Shown: positions 38,605-51,724 of the stretch, piece by piece
Layout: every line of letters starts with the position of its first letter
Numbering within the stretch: position 1 is the stretch's first letter
Assembly (NCBI RefSeq): GCF_005239225.2
Contig: NC_133297.1
Coordinates: 14,310,147 to 14,374,146, forward strand
Direction of reading: 5' to 3'
From: Populus alba
Taxonomy: Eukaryota; Streptophyta; Magnoliopsida; Malpighiales; Salicaceae
Length of the DNA: 64,000 nucleotides
Notes under the pieces: model-generated
What the model saw: the letters and a program-made list of their open reading frames with translations, nothing else
What the model was told of the DNA's origin: nothing
Database searches by the model: none
Made by a program: the position numbers and the translations under genes

Positions 38605-38609
38605 CTAGC

Positions 38610-39420
38610 ACTTTCTAGATCCAACTAGTTATTTAACTCACATGTTGTTACAAACTGTAAATTGTTTTTTTAAAAAAAACTTATGGGCATGCAATATATT
38701 TTTTAAAACAATTCGAAGTATAAAACAAAAGACTCATGCAAGAATCTAATCAAATAAACAGATAATTATTTATGTAAATAAAAAAATTATTAACAATAAC
38801 TAAAAGAAAAATTAAAAAAACTGAGAGATAGATGTAGGTAAGAAATTTGATCATGTAAAATAAGATATTTATTCGTTTGTGTCAATTGAATTTGTTTATT
38901 AAAATGGATAAAAGATAATAGAAACATAAGCAAATACGGAACTATAAATATTATGCAAAGCCAAACATATAAAAAAATATTATTTAAGAATAAATATTTT
39001 TTTATAACATAAAGCTCACCTATATAAATTAAAAAGAATTATTGAAAAATTAAATACAAAAAAATCATTAAAAAAAATTATTCAAAGAGATCTACAAAAA
39101 TTCATGGTCTAAGTCATATGACCAGGATAAACTGATAGAGAAGAAATTAAAGATAACCAAAAAATCATTTTTTTTAAAAGTTATGTTTAATGTTAAAATT
39201 GTAAAAGAAATTGAGAAAAAAAGAATCTCAAATTGCATGAACTTGTTAAACTCATTACCTATGTCAATAGATCAAAAATATCACAAATGAAAAAGCTATA
39301 AAGCCCATTCTCTATCAAATCAAAGGCTAAATGATGAAACAGAAGAAGAAAAAACCACATAGATATTATGACTAAAATAATAAGGAAGAAAATTGAAATA
39401 AAAAATAAATTAGAGGATAT
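38610..39420. other. Intergenic A-rich DNA
   Basis: No gene seen. The last 50 bases (about 39376-39425) are the left part of an A-rich repeat unit that resumes after the TIR element at 40242. Confidence 0.35.
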
Positions 39421-39427
39421 CAAAAAA

Positions 39428-39656
39428 CTTTTTATTTTCTGGAAACCACTTTCCAAACTTTCATGTGTTTGTTTGAGATTTAAAAAGTTGGTCAACGAAA
39501 AATATTTTCCAGTCAAAGGAAAATTTGGCTTGATTTCCAAAAAAGTGTTTTCCTGAAAAATTTGGGCGAAAAACACTTTCTGAAAGTTGTGAAAAAATTT
39601 AGAAATGTCATATTATTTGCTAATTATATCAAATTTGGTCATCAAATTTTTGATTG

Positions 39657-39692
<36 letters not shown>

Positions 39693-40241
39693 TTTTGAAT
39701 ATTTATTTTTTAATTTCTTCTCTTAAAATTTAATTTTTATATTAACTTTGGTTCTCATTTTTATAATTGTTATTTTCTTTTTCCTTATCATTTTTTATTG
39801 AAATTTTTTATTTATCAAATTTGGTCCTCATTCTTTTGATTATTACTTATTTTATTTGAAATAATTTATAAAATGTTAATTATTATTATTATTATTTTAA
39901 TTTCTTCATCTTTCATTTTTTTTAAAATTTTTAGATTTGATCTCTATTATTTTGATTATTATTTATTTTATTTGAGATCATTTATGAAATTATATTTTTT
40001 TTCAATTTCATTCTCATTTAATTTTTTAATTTGTAAGATTTGTTCTTTATTATTTTAATAAACTTGAGAAAAATAAAACATTAATAAATTATTTTTTAGC
40101 TTATTTTCCATGACATAACTAAATACTGGAAAGTGTTTTCTAACTTATTTTCCATTACACTACCAAACATCAGAAAAATAATTCACTTTCTCAGAATTCA
40201 CTTTTCAAAAGAAAACTACTTTTCAAAAAACAAACGGGGCC
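39428..40241. mobile_element. Non-autonomous TIR DNA element, copy B
   Basis: This is the inverse of the element at 7189-7961. The right end reads CAAACGGGGCC, preceded by TTTCAAAAGAAAACTACTTT, and matches the inverse of copy A's left end. Internal blocks such as AAAGTTGGTCAAC, TTCCAGTCAAAGG and AAAACACTTTCTG also match. The left TIR tip seems lost, so the edge is approximate. It contains an (AT)15 tract at about 39659-39688. Confidence 0.7.
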
Positions 40242-40630
40242 TTAAATTAAAAGTTTAATTTAAAAACAATTAAAATTTTAAAAAATAAAAAATAAATCAA
40301 AAGAATGAAAGATAAATTGAAAAACAATAAAAAATATAAACTTTGATTGAATGATGAAATTGAAAACCAACAAAACTTTAACAAAAGAGCCAAAGGGAAA
40401 AATTATGATTAAAAGAATGAGAGAGAAAATTGAAATAAAAAATAAATTAGAGGATATCAAAAAAATTAAAATTGGAGGGTTAATTTTAAAAGCAATTAAA
40501 ATTTAACAAAATGAAAAATAAATAAAAATAATGAGGGCTAAGTTGAAAAACAATAAAAAAACATAAACTTTGATTGAAAAATAAAATTGAAAACAAACAA
40601 AATTTAAACAAACGAACCAAGGAAAAAAAA
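40242..40630 (+). repeat. A-rich tandem repeat, 226-bp period
   Basis: CAATTAAAATTT recurs at 40267 and 40493. The following 130 bases, including AACTTTGATTGAA and AAATTGAAAACCAACAAA-type blocks, line up in both copies. A third partial unit lies left of the TIR element at 39376-39425 (AATAAATTAGAGGATATCAA), so the element sits inside this array. Confidence 0.7.
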
Positions 40631-40639
40631 TCAAAAAAT

Positions 40640-42200
40640 CAAAAACATAAGTATTGAATTGAAAAAAATAATATATGACAAATTGTAATTCAATGACTAA
40701 ATTGAAAATAACTAAAACTTTTATAATAGGACCAATGACATCAATAATCAATAAAAAAACTAAAGGACTAAAATTGACAAATTCAAATGAAAGTGGACAA
40801 AGGTGTATTTTCTCTGGAAGAGAAAGAAAAGAAGGAAGAAAAACAAATAAATGATCCCCGATAAGAAACCAATCATAATACGTTGGCACACGCCGCCTCA
40901 TAAGAAAAAGGACATAACAACGCATCTAAAGACACGATGGGAAAACATATTTGCTCACCAGATGGGTCTATAAGAACCACCCAAACACTACAGACAATAT
41001 CTACTTGTTGGCAAGTGAATGTGACGTATCAATACCTTTTCGAATAAAATAATTGCTTCTTTACATAAAAAGACAAGAATACCCTTCATATACATGAGAA
41101 TAATAATAATAATAATAATAAAAACCACACTAAAAGTATATAAATGGTTCTAGATGCATGCCTTGATTTTTATCTTTTCTAAAGGTATAATAGTATTTCT
41201 ACTGTATTTCAAAGTGCAAAAAACCAAAAAAGCTCTTGATCAGCAATTTGTATTTTGTGACTTCCGAGATAAATAAGTATTTTAATTATTTTTATATTTT
41301 TTGAAAAATACTAAAAACCCCTTGGACAACAACTTAAGAAATTGTTAGATCTAGGAACAAAACTGTATTTTTTTAATGTGCAAAAAAATAAAACATACTA
41401 ATATTTCTCCAAACAACTTTTTAATGACTAATGAATTAATTGTAAAGATCAAAACATCCTCAATATAATTATACTTTTTTTTTCAACTAAGGAGGAAAAT
41501 AATAATTTTATTGTAGTAATTTTAAACTGTGTCTATTATTGGAATAAAAAGACCAAGCCATTTAAAGATTTTGTTAATTAATAGCTGAGTATTAGCCGTA
41601 ACGAATTACTCCATCACAAAAGCTTTTCTACTACCCAACCTATTATATGAATAGGATAAAAAATTATAGCTTGAAATCAAAATCCTTACGAGAAAATGAT
41701 ACTCTTTGAAATCCATATCCCGTATTAAAAACTCATTTTCTTCTCTTTAAAATTTTAAATTGATTGTCTACTATAGTATTTCTTAAACCTGCCTGGTAGT
41801 AAGAACGTGAAAAAATAAGTATTAAATTGAAAAGTCTAAATTAAATTTCCCAAAGTCTCAAACTTAAATCAATCTTTTGAATTGACAAGAAAAAAAGAAC
41901 TATAAAGAAAAAAAGAAAGAAAAAACAATGATGGTAGATCTACGACTCTAATACTAGTAAAACATGCAAAGACAACTTTCCAGCTCTTCAATGTTATCAT
42001 TGTACAAAAAAAACCCCAGAAAAGTAGCTTTTTTTTTTTTTTTTAAAAAAGAAAAGTTAAAGCAATGATGAGAATAACACAACACAGCAGTCGTAATTAT
42101 TTGAGTAACAAAAGGCTTGCTAGTAATAACAAAAAATATCATAATTCTGGATAATTAATTCCCCTTAATTCTCTCCATGTAAGTTGCGCTGTCTTTTTTT
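40640..42200. other. Intergenic DNA upstream of the epsin gene
   Basis: No gene was seen. Contains (AAT)n at about 41100 and an AT-rich region. A TATA box could not be assigned. Confidence 0.35.
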
Positions 42201-42329
42201 GTTCGATTCCTCTCTCCCGATTTAAAGCTTCGACAGACAGAAGAAAAGAAAACTCGTAGCATAAAAAATAAAAATAAAAATAAAAAACCAAACCCAACAA
42301 CTCCAACAGAGGAGCTTTGGCGTTTGTCC

Positions 42330-42349
42330 CTCTCTCTCTCTCTCTCTCT
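42330..42349 (+). promoter_or_regulatory. (TC)10 pyrimidine tract in epsin leader or promoter
   Basis: CT-repeat (Y-patch-like) sequence about 140 bases before the first intron. Such tracts are common near TATA-less plant promoters and in 5' leaders. Confidence 0.5.
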
Positions 42350-42470
42350 GAATTTCCGTAGAGCATAACGGAGCTGACCAGATCTCATTTCATCAGGCCG
42401 GAATTCAATTCTCTTCTTCTTTTCTCCACCTCATCGGACCGGATCTCATCTTTTCTCGTTTTTTATTTAC

Positions 42471-42802
42471 GTGAGCAGCTCCTTTACTTCTCTATTCAAT
42501 TCAATTCAATTTGATTAGATTTTGTTTTTGTGCTACGTTTCTCGAATTATCTAATATATCAGATCTTATTTTTAATTATTTCAATGCTGATTTTTTATTT
42601 AGATTTAATTTCTTCTGGTTTTCTTGCTTATAATCCACATTGGATCCTTTAATCATAATATCTGTTTTTGGTTAATCAATATCTAAATTAGTAAGCAAAA
42701 AATGAAATTGTTTCGATTTAAATTCAATTTCCTTTTATGAAAACCTAATCTGTAGTTCTCGTTTCATCGTTGATTCAATTAGCTTGTGATTTGGCCTGTA
42801 GG
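42471..42802 (+). other. Probable 5' UTR intron of the epsin gene
   Basis: Donor AC|GTGAGC at 42471, a T-rich interior, and acceptor TGGCCTGTAG ending at 42802, 52 bases before the ATG. The first exon would be non-coding. Confidence 0.6.
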
Positions 42803-42854
42803 TAAGGATTAAGATTAAGATTGGCATTGCGGTTCTTCAACTATTCTGCTGATA

Positions 42855-45800
42855 ATGAAGAAGGTCTTTGGTCAAACTGTCAGGGACTTGTAAGTCTGCA
42901 GATACCTAGTCTTGTGATGTCCATTTGGTTTGGCTCTTGTTACTTGTTTTCAATGACATTTACTTACACTGTATTTTGTTCTCTATTGTTGTATTGCAGC
43001 AAGAGAGAGGTTAATAAGAAAGTTCTCAAAGTTCCTTCGATAGAGCAGAAGGTAAAATTTTCTCTTGCCCTTTTCGAAAATGTGAATGTAGACTTAAAAA
43101 AAGTGATTCATTTCGATGTTATTATGTGACGTTGTAGTTTGCTGTTGTTTGCCAATGATAAAATATTGTTCTGTGATTATTTAAATCTTATTTGTCAGTG
43201 AATTGCTTTTTAGACTGTCCTTAAAAGCAATGGCATTTGATCTCAGTAGTTAGCGAAAGTCTTATTAGGAAATAAAATTCTTATCCCTTTTTCTTTAGGT
43301 TCTTGATGCTACCAGCAATGAACCTTGGGGTCCACATGGATCACTGCTTGCAGATATTGCGCAGGCATCAAGAAATTAGTAAGCTTGATCAATTCTCTTG
43401 TGGATGTTTTCCAATGCTTGTTTTCATACAGAGGAATTCATTTTTAAATATCTCATGCAGTCATGAATACCAGATGATCATGGCAGTTCTCTGGAAACGA
43501 ATTAATGATACTGGGAAGAATTGGCGGCATGTCTACAAGGTATGCTTTATCTTCGATGAATTTTGTTGATAAATGGTGTTTGCTCATCCTTCTTCAAAAT
43601 GTAGATTAAATAATTTCAACCTGTTATTAGTTAGATGTGTGATCTTTAATTTTGTTATGAATATGGACACAACTAAATGATGTGTAACATATATTATTAG
43701 CATGTTCCATATTTCTGCTCTACTCCAACCATGGTATTTTAACTTGTGACTGAAAACTATGTGTGTTGGGTTTCAGGCTTTGACTGTTTTGGAATACCTG
43801 GTTGCTCATGGATCAGAGCGTGCCATAGATGAGATTAGGGAACATTCTTATCAAATAACGGTAATTTTCTGCTCCTTAATTCTGCTTGGTAATGGCACGT
43901 GTGTTTCATGCTTCTATGATCACCTGTAATAGTATTTCTCTTCTACTATGTTGCAGACATTGTCAGATTTCCAATATATTGATTCCAGCGGAAAGGACCA
44001 GGGTAACAATGTCAGGAAGAAATCCCAGAGCCTTGTGGTCCTGGTGAATGATAAAGAAAGGATAGTTGAGGCTAGACAGAAGGCTGCTGCTAACAGGGAT
44101 AAGTGAGTTTTCTCCTGAACCTACACACTTTGATGCATCTTGAATGTACAACTATTTTTTGGAACTTCTCATGATTTATGGTGTGGTGGCATCAGAAAAT
44201 GTTTGATTTTTAAGGATATCTAGTTTGCAACATGATTCCTATTTCAGAACACAAACAACAAGTGATTGAATGGAAATAGAACCCTTTTCTGAAGGATTCC
44301 TTGATAATCATTTATATTTACAGTTGTATTCTAACTCTTTATTTGGTAGGTTTCGCAACGCATCACCTGGTGGAATGTATAGACCTGGTTCTTATGATGA
44401 TGACGGTCGCTATGGAAATAGGGATGAAGATCGAAATGGATATGGTTATGGAAAAGAAAGAGAATACAACTATAGGGATGATGAACGGTATGGTAAATAT
44501 GGGGACTCGTATGGTCGTGATGGAGATCATAATGGTGAAGAACGGTATGGTAGGGATGGATATAGGGATGATGACTATCAGGGAAGAAGCCGAAGCATTG
44601 ATGATTACGGTTCAAGAAGCAGGAGCTCTGATAGAGATAGAGATCATGCTTTTGATGATGATGGTCAATCCTCATCTCGGTATTGTTCCAACTTTTCTAT
44701 AGAATTCTTTATTACTATTCTTTAGAATTTTTCTCAATAAAAAATGAAAGTTATTGATACATTATCGAATGCTTTTGTAGTCAATTTTAAGAAAGTAAAA
44801 GGTTCTATTTCAATTTTTTCTTTGTTTTGGTATTACATTCAAACTAAATTGCAGACACAACAAACTCCTAGAGAAAAAGGAGTGAATCATTGAATTGGAC
44901 AATCATGCATCTCAAGACAATCAAATAAATTTAGAAAAATAAAACATTTGATGATTATTACTGTTAAGGATGCGGAGAGTGAGAAAAAATCAGGAACCTG
45001 TACCTTTTTTAGCAGACCTTCTGGGGCTATTTCATTTATTTAATCTTTACACCTTGAATTGTTTCATAACTTAATTTGGTTATTAATCTAAACATGGAGA
45101 AAGAAAGTCTATGATAATCAAATGGAGGGTGCTGGCATTGGGGAATTCTATATAAGAAATTATTTTGGAAAAAGGTAGCCTTTAAAGAAAGGATGCAAAT
45201 GAAATGACCCCAACTTGATGCATGGGAAAGAGGATACATTGAACTGTACTATGTTAAAATGTTTGATATACAGGACATGATTGTCTCTGAACTTCTGCTT
45301 TCCCTTGTATGTCTTTACTATATGGTTGACCTAGAAAACATGTCTGAGCTGTCTCATTTCTGCAGTGGCGCTAGAGCTGATGATCAGTCTCATGACGGAA
45401 GGTAAATTTCATTTGATGTTTTCTGAATTGTTGGTTTAGGTGTGTATAGAAAGTTGGTAAATGATGTAAGACTGAAATGATAATGTCTCAGCATTGCTAA
45501 GCGGCTTGAGCGAAAATTTTCTGAGCAAAATATTAGTGGTCCACCCAGCTATGAAGAAGCCTTAAGTGAATCCCGAAGCCCTGCTCACAGCGAAAGGTAT
45601 TGATTTTGTACAACATATATTTAGACTGATCCTGCGTTTCATCACTTTTATTTGCTTGGTTAAATTGGATGAATTCTTGATGAAAGGAATGGAGAAGCTT
45701 TAGCAGCACCTGCTCCTGTAGCTTCTTCTCCACCAGCTCCTAGATCTTCCTCTCCACCTGCTTTTAATGCTGCTTCTCCACCTCCAAGCAATCCTGGGCA

Positions 45801-48800
45801 AGAAAACACTTTTTTTGCGACGCCTGCATCTCCTGCAGACCAGGAAGTTGAGGTGGCCGATGAATTTGATCCACGTGGTCCTATTTCAGGTACACTAAGT
45901 CATGTATGTTTGCTTGTCCACTAATGTCAATGTTCTAGTGTTTTGTTGTAATGCACAGTCCTTTACTTGCATTTGAAATCTTGTTGCATGCGGTGAGATG
46001 GAGTTGCCCATTAAGTATACTGGCCAGGGTGTCAATCCATGTTGGATTTAAGATTTTGAGGCAGTCCTGAACTAACTGTCAGAACGAGTGTGATGCTCAT
46101 TTATGTGCTGTTAATGTTATGACTTATGTTGCAAGTGAGTTGAAAAATCAAGTGCTCAGGCTAGTCACTGAAGTGCCTGTCTGTCTATCTGAGGGCTTGC
46201 ACATGTTCAGTGTTCTTAATTTTTAGGTGTTTGGGTCATTATGTTCATTGCTTGGATGAACTTAAGTTCTAAGTGGAACCAAAATTATTGATGGAGTTAA
46301 GTTCCCTTAATTGCTATGGGCCTGTGACGCCTGTCTGTCTGTTTGTGGGCTTGCACATGTTCAGTGTTCTTAATAGTTAGGTGTTTGGGTCAACATGTTC
46401 AGTGCTTGGATGAACTTAAGTTCTAAGTGGAACCAAAATTATCGCTGGAGCTAAGTTCCCTTAATTGCTATGGGTGGTGGTCGGGTGGAATTTGATGTAG
46501 CAGTGGAAAAGGAAGGGAAATTTTACGAGGCGCAAAATTTTATGAGGCATGGAGATTGGGCCTTGTGTTATGCCTGCAACTTATGCAATTAACATGCATC
46601 ATTTCTGGAAACTGATGCTTTTCATGTTTCTTTTGACAGCTCCCCCTACTGCCACATCTGTTCAAACTGCCTCTGCTTTCACTCCGACTTCGAACAATGT
46701 GGAAATGGACTTACTTGGCTCTTTTTCAGATGTGTTTACTCCAAATCCATTAGCCATCATGCCAGTTACTTCTGCAACAACTACCTTTGAAGCTGATTCC
46801 CAAACAAACTTTTCAGGATCCACGTTTGCTGCAACACAATCACCATCAAATGTTATGAATCAGGTGAGCATAATTTATTGAGGTTAGAAGTCTCTAAATT
46901 TCCTTTTCTTGTAAACCAAAACATTCCATATTTCTTGGGTTGATTTATTATGGTCAAGGAGCATCAAACAACCCCCAAAACACATGGATGCACTCACCAC
47001 CCCTGTTGTAACTCCAAAACACTTGCAGATGCACATACTTGTACGAACAGAGTCTCAGTGATTTGGATATCTTCCCTGAAACTCTATGATGCTCCATTGC
47101 ATGCATGTTTGTGATTGTGCAATTCTGTCTTGTCCTTCAAGGATGTATTTCTCTTGACTACAATTTTCTTTGGTTGTTTCTAAACGCTTTCTGAAGAAAC
47201 ACATGTTTTAGTAGAATTCTTATGGGAATTATTACTAAAAAGAGGAATGCTGCTAATATTTGAACATATACTTGCTGCTACATCGACTTGTGTACTATTG
47301 TCCAGTTTCATTGTTTTTTCTTTTTTGGAATGCCACCCAATTCCCATATGTATAGAACTGTTGGACACTAGTAATTCAAGTTGAAGGGTTTAGGTAACAA
47401 ATGACTTGGCAAAAATAAATAAACAAAAAGGTGTTGTGTAGCATTTCATAATTATCGTAACCCAAAAAACTAACATCACATTCATATTTCTCAGGGATTT
47501 GAGACTAGATGTGAATGCTTGAATATTGTCTTCAGTTAACTAACCTCTGCTTTATGGTTGGCTTATAATTTCAAGGATGATATTTAATGCAATTCTAGGT
47601 TATATTTTCAGATTAAAAGAATGTGCAAACCACCACCCTTCCCTCTAACATGGTTTTGCTTTTGTCTTTTAGTTTTAATTAGTAAAATTAAGATTCAGGT
47701 GTCATGGCATAGCAATTGTGATCTAAAAGGACATACCTTTGATGCAGGCTTTTGAAGATCCATTTGGTGACTCTCCTTTCAAAGCTACTCCTACAGATGC
47801 TTTCTCAGCTCAACAGCCCACTGCTTCTGCTGCCCCTTTCCAGCCTACCATGAATCAAAATACAGAAATGCCCAATGCAGTAGCACCACCAAATGGTGAC
47901 ACATTCTCTGCCATGACTTATTCAGCACCCAATGTTCAACCTCCTTCAACAAATCCACACTTTTTGCCTCAAGAAATGTCAAGTTCTCATCCAGAAACTG
48001 ATATTCTGGCAGACATCCTCCCACCATCTGGTCCATCTGCTGTAGCTTCACAGGCAGGTTTTTCACTTCCATCTGGCCAACATCCACAGCCAGGTGCTAG
48101 TGTGTATGGGAACTTCAATTCACCACCAGGGAATATGGTATTGCCGGCAGCGCCCCACATGGCTCCTCAGGGCCAGCAATTAAGCAGTGCAAACTTCTTT
48201 ACACAGGGAGGATCCCCAGCTCCTATCCATTCCAACATGTCTCTACAACCTCCGACCGGGACAGTGGTGCAGTTTAATAATGGAAACTTAGTTCCACAAC
48301 AAGGTTCTATGGCTCCAGTTCTCTCACAATTTTCTCATCATACACCGACGGGATCAGCACCACAATATAACAGTGGAAGCTTTCTCCCACAACATGGCTC
48401 TACTTTCCCAGTTGCTTCACAATTTACTTACCAAACTCCATCTGCTTCATCTCCTCAACATAATGATGTCCTGGGTAATTTGTTTTCACAAGGGCCAAAC
48501 ACTTCCATGGCTTCTCAGACAGCTCTTCCATCTTCAACAGGGTCACTTGCTATAGTTCCTCAACCATCCAAGGACAAATTTGAGACTAAGTCAACAGTGT
48601 GGGCAGATACTCTGAGTAGAGGGCTGGTCAATTTGAATATTTCTGGACGTGAGTATATTCCGTATTTAAAAGCAAACTAAACATGTTGGATGGACTTCTG
48701 GTGTTCAAGTCCTAATTTATTTTTTATGGGAGTTGACTTGGTTTTTATATAATTTTGATTTTTCATATGCAGCTAAAACCAATCCATTAGCTGACATTGG

Positions 48801-49236
48801 TGTCGATTTCGATGCCCTTAATCGCAAGGAAAAGAGAATGGAAAAACAGCCCATGACTCCAGTTGTATCTACTATCAACATGGGCAAAGCTATGGGATCT
48901 GGTACTGGGTTAGGCCGAGCTGGTGCAGGTGTTCTCAGGCCACCTCCAAACCCTACGATTGGTTCTGGCATGGGAATGGGTGGGGGCGTGAATACAGGCA
49001 TGGGCATGGGCATGGGTGGTCCAGGTTCAGGCATTGGCATGGGAGGTTATGGAGGAATGCATCAACCCATGGGTGGTGTGGGTATGGGAGCAGGGATGAA
49101 TGCGGGCATGAATATGGGAATGATGCAAGGTGGCCAGATGCCTCCTGGATCAGCCATGCCTGGTGGATATAACCCCATGATGGGCTCCGGTGGTTACCCT
49201 TCCCAACAACCCTATGGTGGTGGTGGATATCGATGA
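42855..49236 (+). CDS. Epsin, ENTH-domain clathrin adaptor (EPSIN2/3-like)
   Basis: Thirteen coding exons keep frame: 42855-42889, 43000-43051, 43299-43378, 43461-43539, 43777-43860, 43957-44102, 44350-44679, 45366-45401, 45492-45596, 45687-45889, 46640-46863, 47748-48648 and 48773-49236. The total is 2739 bases, 912 residues. Residues about 12-150 are the ENTH domain ([45 protein letters not shown]), which binds phosphoinositides and bends membranes. Exon 7 encodes an Arg/Asp/Tyr/Gly-rich linker. A DLL-type clathrin-binding-like motif lies at about 407-409 and a DPF adaptor-binding motif at 462-464. The tail is Gly/Met-rich (GMGMGGG repeats), ending GGGGYR. Order and length match Arabidopsis EPSIN2/EPSIN3 (about 900 residues). 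It acts at trans-Golgi, endosome or plasma membrane. The weakest junction is the acceptor before 45687 (poor pyrimidine tract). Confidence 0.95.
46175..46474 (+). repeat. 154-bp tandem duplication in epsin intron 10
   Basis: The copy starting GCCTGTCTGTCT at 46175 (to 46320) is repeated at 46329 (to 46474), with about a dozen differences. Shared blocks include CTTGCACATGTTCAGTGTTC and GGAACCAAAATTAT. It does not touch splice sites. Confidence 0.88.
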
Positions 49237-49607
49237 GATGGAGCTGCCTTGTTGATGTGTTAGTATACCTGCTGATTTTACAAGGTAAAAGGGATGGCAT
49301 CGCAAACCCAGTGTTACCATTGCCATGCTATTTCTTGTTCCACTGGATGATCTAAAGATCTATTTTTGATCTCGATGGCTGGAATATCCTGATGTGATTA
49401 CGTGTATTCATCATCCTTATATCTCACATACTGGTTGAATTATTGTTCATTTTGAGCCAGAATATATTGATTAGATGCATTGCTGAATTTGTAATACGGC
49501 GAGGTAACCTTTCTCAGGCTGTCGTCACCCCGTTCTCCCCACTTGGGAGTATATACTTTTTTGTAACTCATCCGAGATGATTTGTACTGTTTGGATACTG
49601 AATGCTC

Positions 49608-49613
49608 AATAAA
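49608..49613 (+). terminator. Polyadenylation signal of the epsin gene
   Basis: AATAAA, 372 bases after the stop codon, with TTTGTACTGTTTGG-type T/G-rich sequence just upstream. Confidence 0.6.
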
Positions 49614-49619
49614 CCTGAA

Positions 49620-51541
49620 GAATTCATTTGTATGCCTTGCGTTTTCAATGCCCCATCTTGTGAAATCGGATGAAGACATGAAATCAGATGAAGACATTTC
49701 TTGTTTTAGACCTTGGTTCTTGGCTTTTTTTTAGTGTTTTTTTGTTTGAAAATATATTAAAATAATATTTTTTTATTTATAAAAAAATATTTTTAATGTC
49801 AGTATTTTTAAAATAATTTGAAAATATATAAAAATAAAAAAAATATTCTTAAATTTTTTCTAAAATATTTTTAAAATACTTAGCACTTATAGTTTTTGTG
49901 GAATGGATGTCTCATTTATTAATGCAGAGGGTAGTGTATTGTGGTAATTGTAATCTGGTGAGAAATAGTTTGGTGAACTACTTTAGAGTTTAGACTGGAT
50001 GATATATCAGTAATTAAAAAAATATAAATTCTATACCATGAGCTAATTAATTATTTAAGGACATATTATCCTATGTTATATAATTTTTTTTGTTTTTTGG
50101 TTAGGGGCTGGCAAATTCATTTAGTTTTTGTTTTAGAGGTAGAATTTTTTTTATATAGAAATTATTAGTCATTACATGAATGAATGAAGCTAAATAGGTT
50201 TTTTTTTTTTTTTTTGCTTTTTTATTACACAATTTAGTTATTTTATTGCCCTTAAAAGTAAAAACATAAATAAATTAAAAGACCACAAGGCTTTTTAGTA
50301 TAAAACCCTAATTTAACTAAATAAAAACACATTTATGTTTATTCACACCAATTTTTTTTAAACTTGCTGAAATTTTAACAGAATTTCTCACATACCGAAA
50401 TGTTCCATGTTATCGATTATACTCCAAATTCACTTTTTATATACAATTTTCAATTCTGATTCAATCATCCTGGATCTCACCACACATAATGATACTTGTC
50501 ATTCTAAAATTTAAACCAAACATTTATATTTATGTCACAATGTTTTCTAAGGAAGAATAAAATTTAAAACATGCTGAGAAATAATATGACATTAATAATT
50601 TTATTTGTTCATAATCAAATATCAAAATAAAGTTCAAATGTTGTTAATATATAATTAAGTAACATTTTAGTTAATATCAAAGTAATACATGTTTATTTTT
50701 AATCTATAATAACAAAACATGATAAGTAAGAAACTAATGATGAATTCTTTTCAACATGGAAAAAATGATGCAGCTGAGCTAAAAGAAAATGAAGGTTCTA
50801 AGCAAATATATTGCGATATGCAACATTCAGCAACATATCATGTAAATAACATAATAGGCATATTTATGGACTAGTGGGATAGATCATGCTAGACCAACAT
50901 CTTGGCAATAAAAAGCCATAAATTTCAATTTAATTATTGGATCAGGCTTAATTTTTTTTTTTCCAATTGATTCTCAAAGCTTAGTTCTATAGTGAGATTA
51001 GCAAGCTTGCACCAACCCCTCTAGAAAACCCCTAAATTAGGCCATAAAGATGTTGTTTAAGTTAGTTTTGTTATTTCTTCTTGATTTTTTTTTGTTTTAT
51101 ATTAATTTTGAATTTCTTGTTATTTTTCTTTTTTGTTTAGGGATTTTAATCTTCCTTCCTTGTTAAGGATGCTTTATGGCTTACTTAAAGAATTGTAAAC
51201 ATCTTACAAAGGAGAATACATTGGACTATATTCTTAAAAATAAAACTATTAATTAAGATTCATGGTGTCTTAACCTAGTATGTCACACTTTATATTTTTT
51301 ATGGATGTCTTCTTTGTTTAATTTTTTTTTTGTGCACTTCCATTTGCATCACTCAAACTATGGTTTTTAGAGAAGCATATGATTGTCAACATCTTTGCTT
51401 AAACATCCTCCTTTTGATACAAGGTAAAATTATGGTATGATGAAAAGGTTTTTTGGATAGAAGTGTGGGTTTATACAATAAAATAAAACATTCTAGTCCA
51501 ATTAAGTGATCAAAGATTGTTCATGGTGATGAATCCATTGA
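49620..51541. other. Intergenic DNA, dispersed AT-rich element
   Basis: 49730-49890 is a copy of the AT-rich family seen at 17250-17990. The rest is AT-rich with no exon-like ORF or RNA gene. Confidence 0.4.
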
Positions 51542-51724
51542 GGTAATGTTTGGTATGGTGGACAAAAATAAACTTGACATGATAATCTTTTTTTTCCTAG
51601 AAGTTGTTTAGCGCACCTTTAGATAGTATAAAAAAATCAATTTCTGTCTTATACAAAGTTGTTCTAATAGAGAGATTTTTATCTCACTAGAGAGGGTAAG
51701 ACAAGCTTATCCAATTATCTGCAT

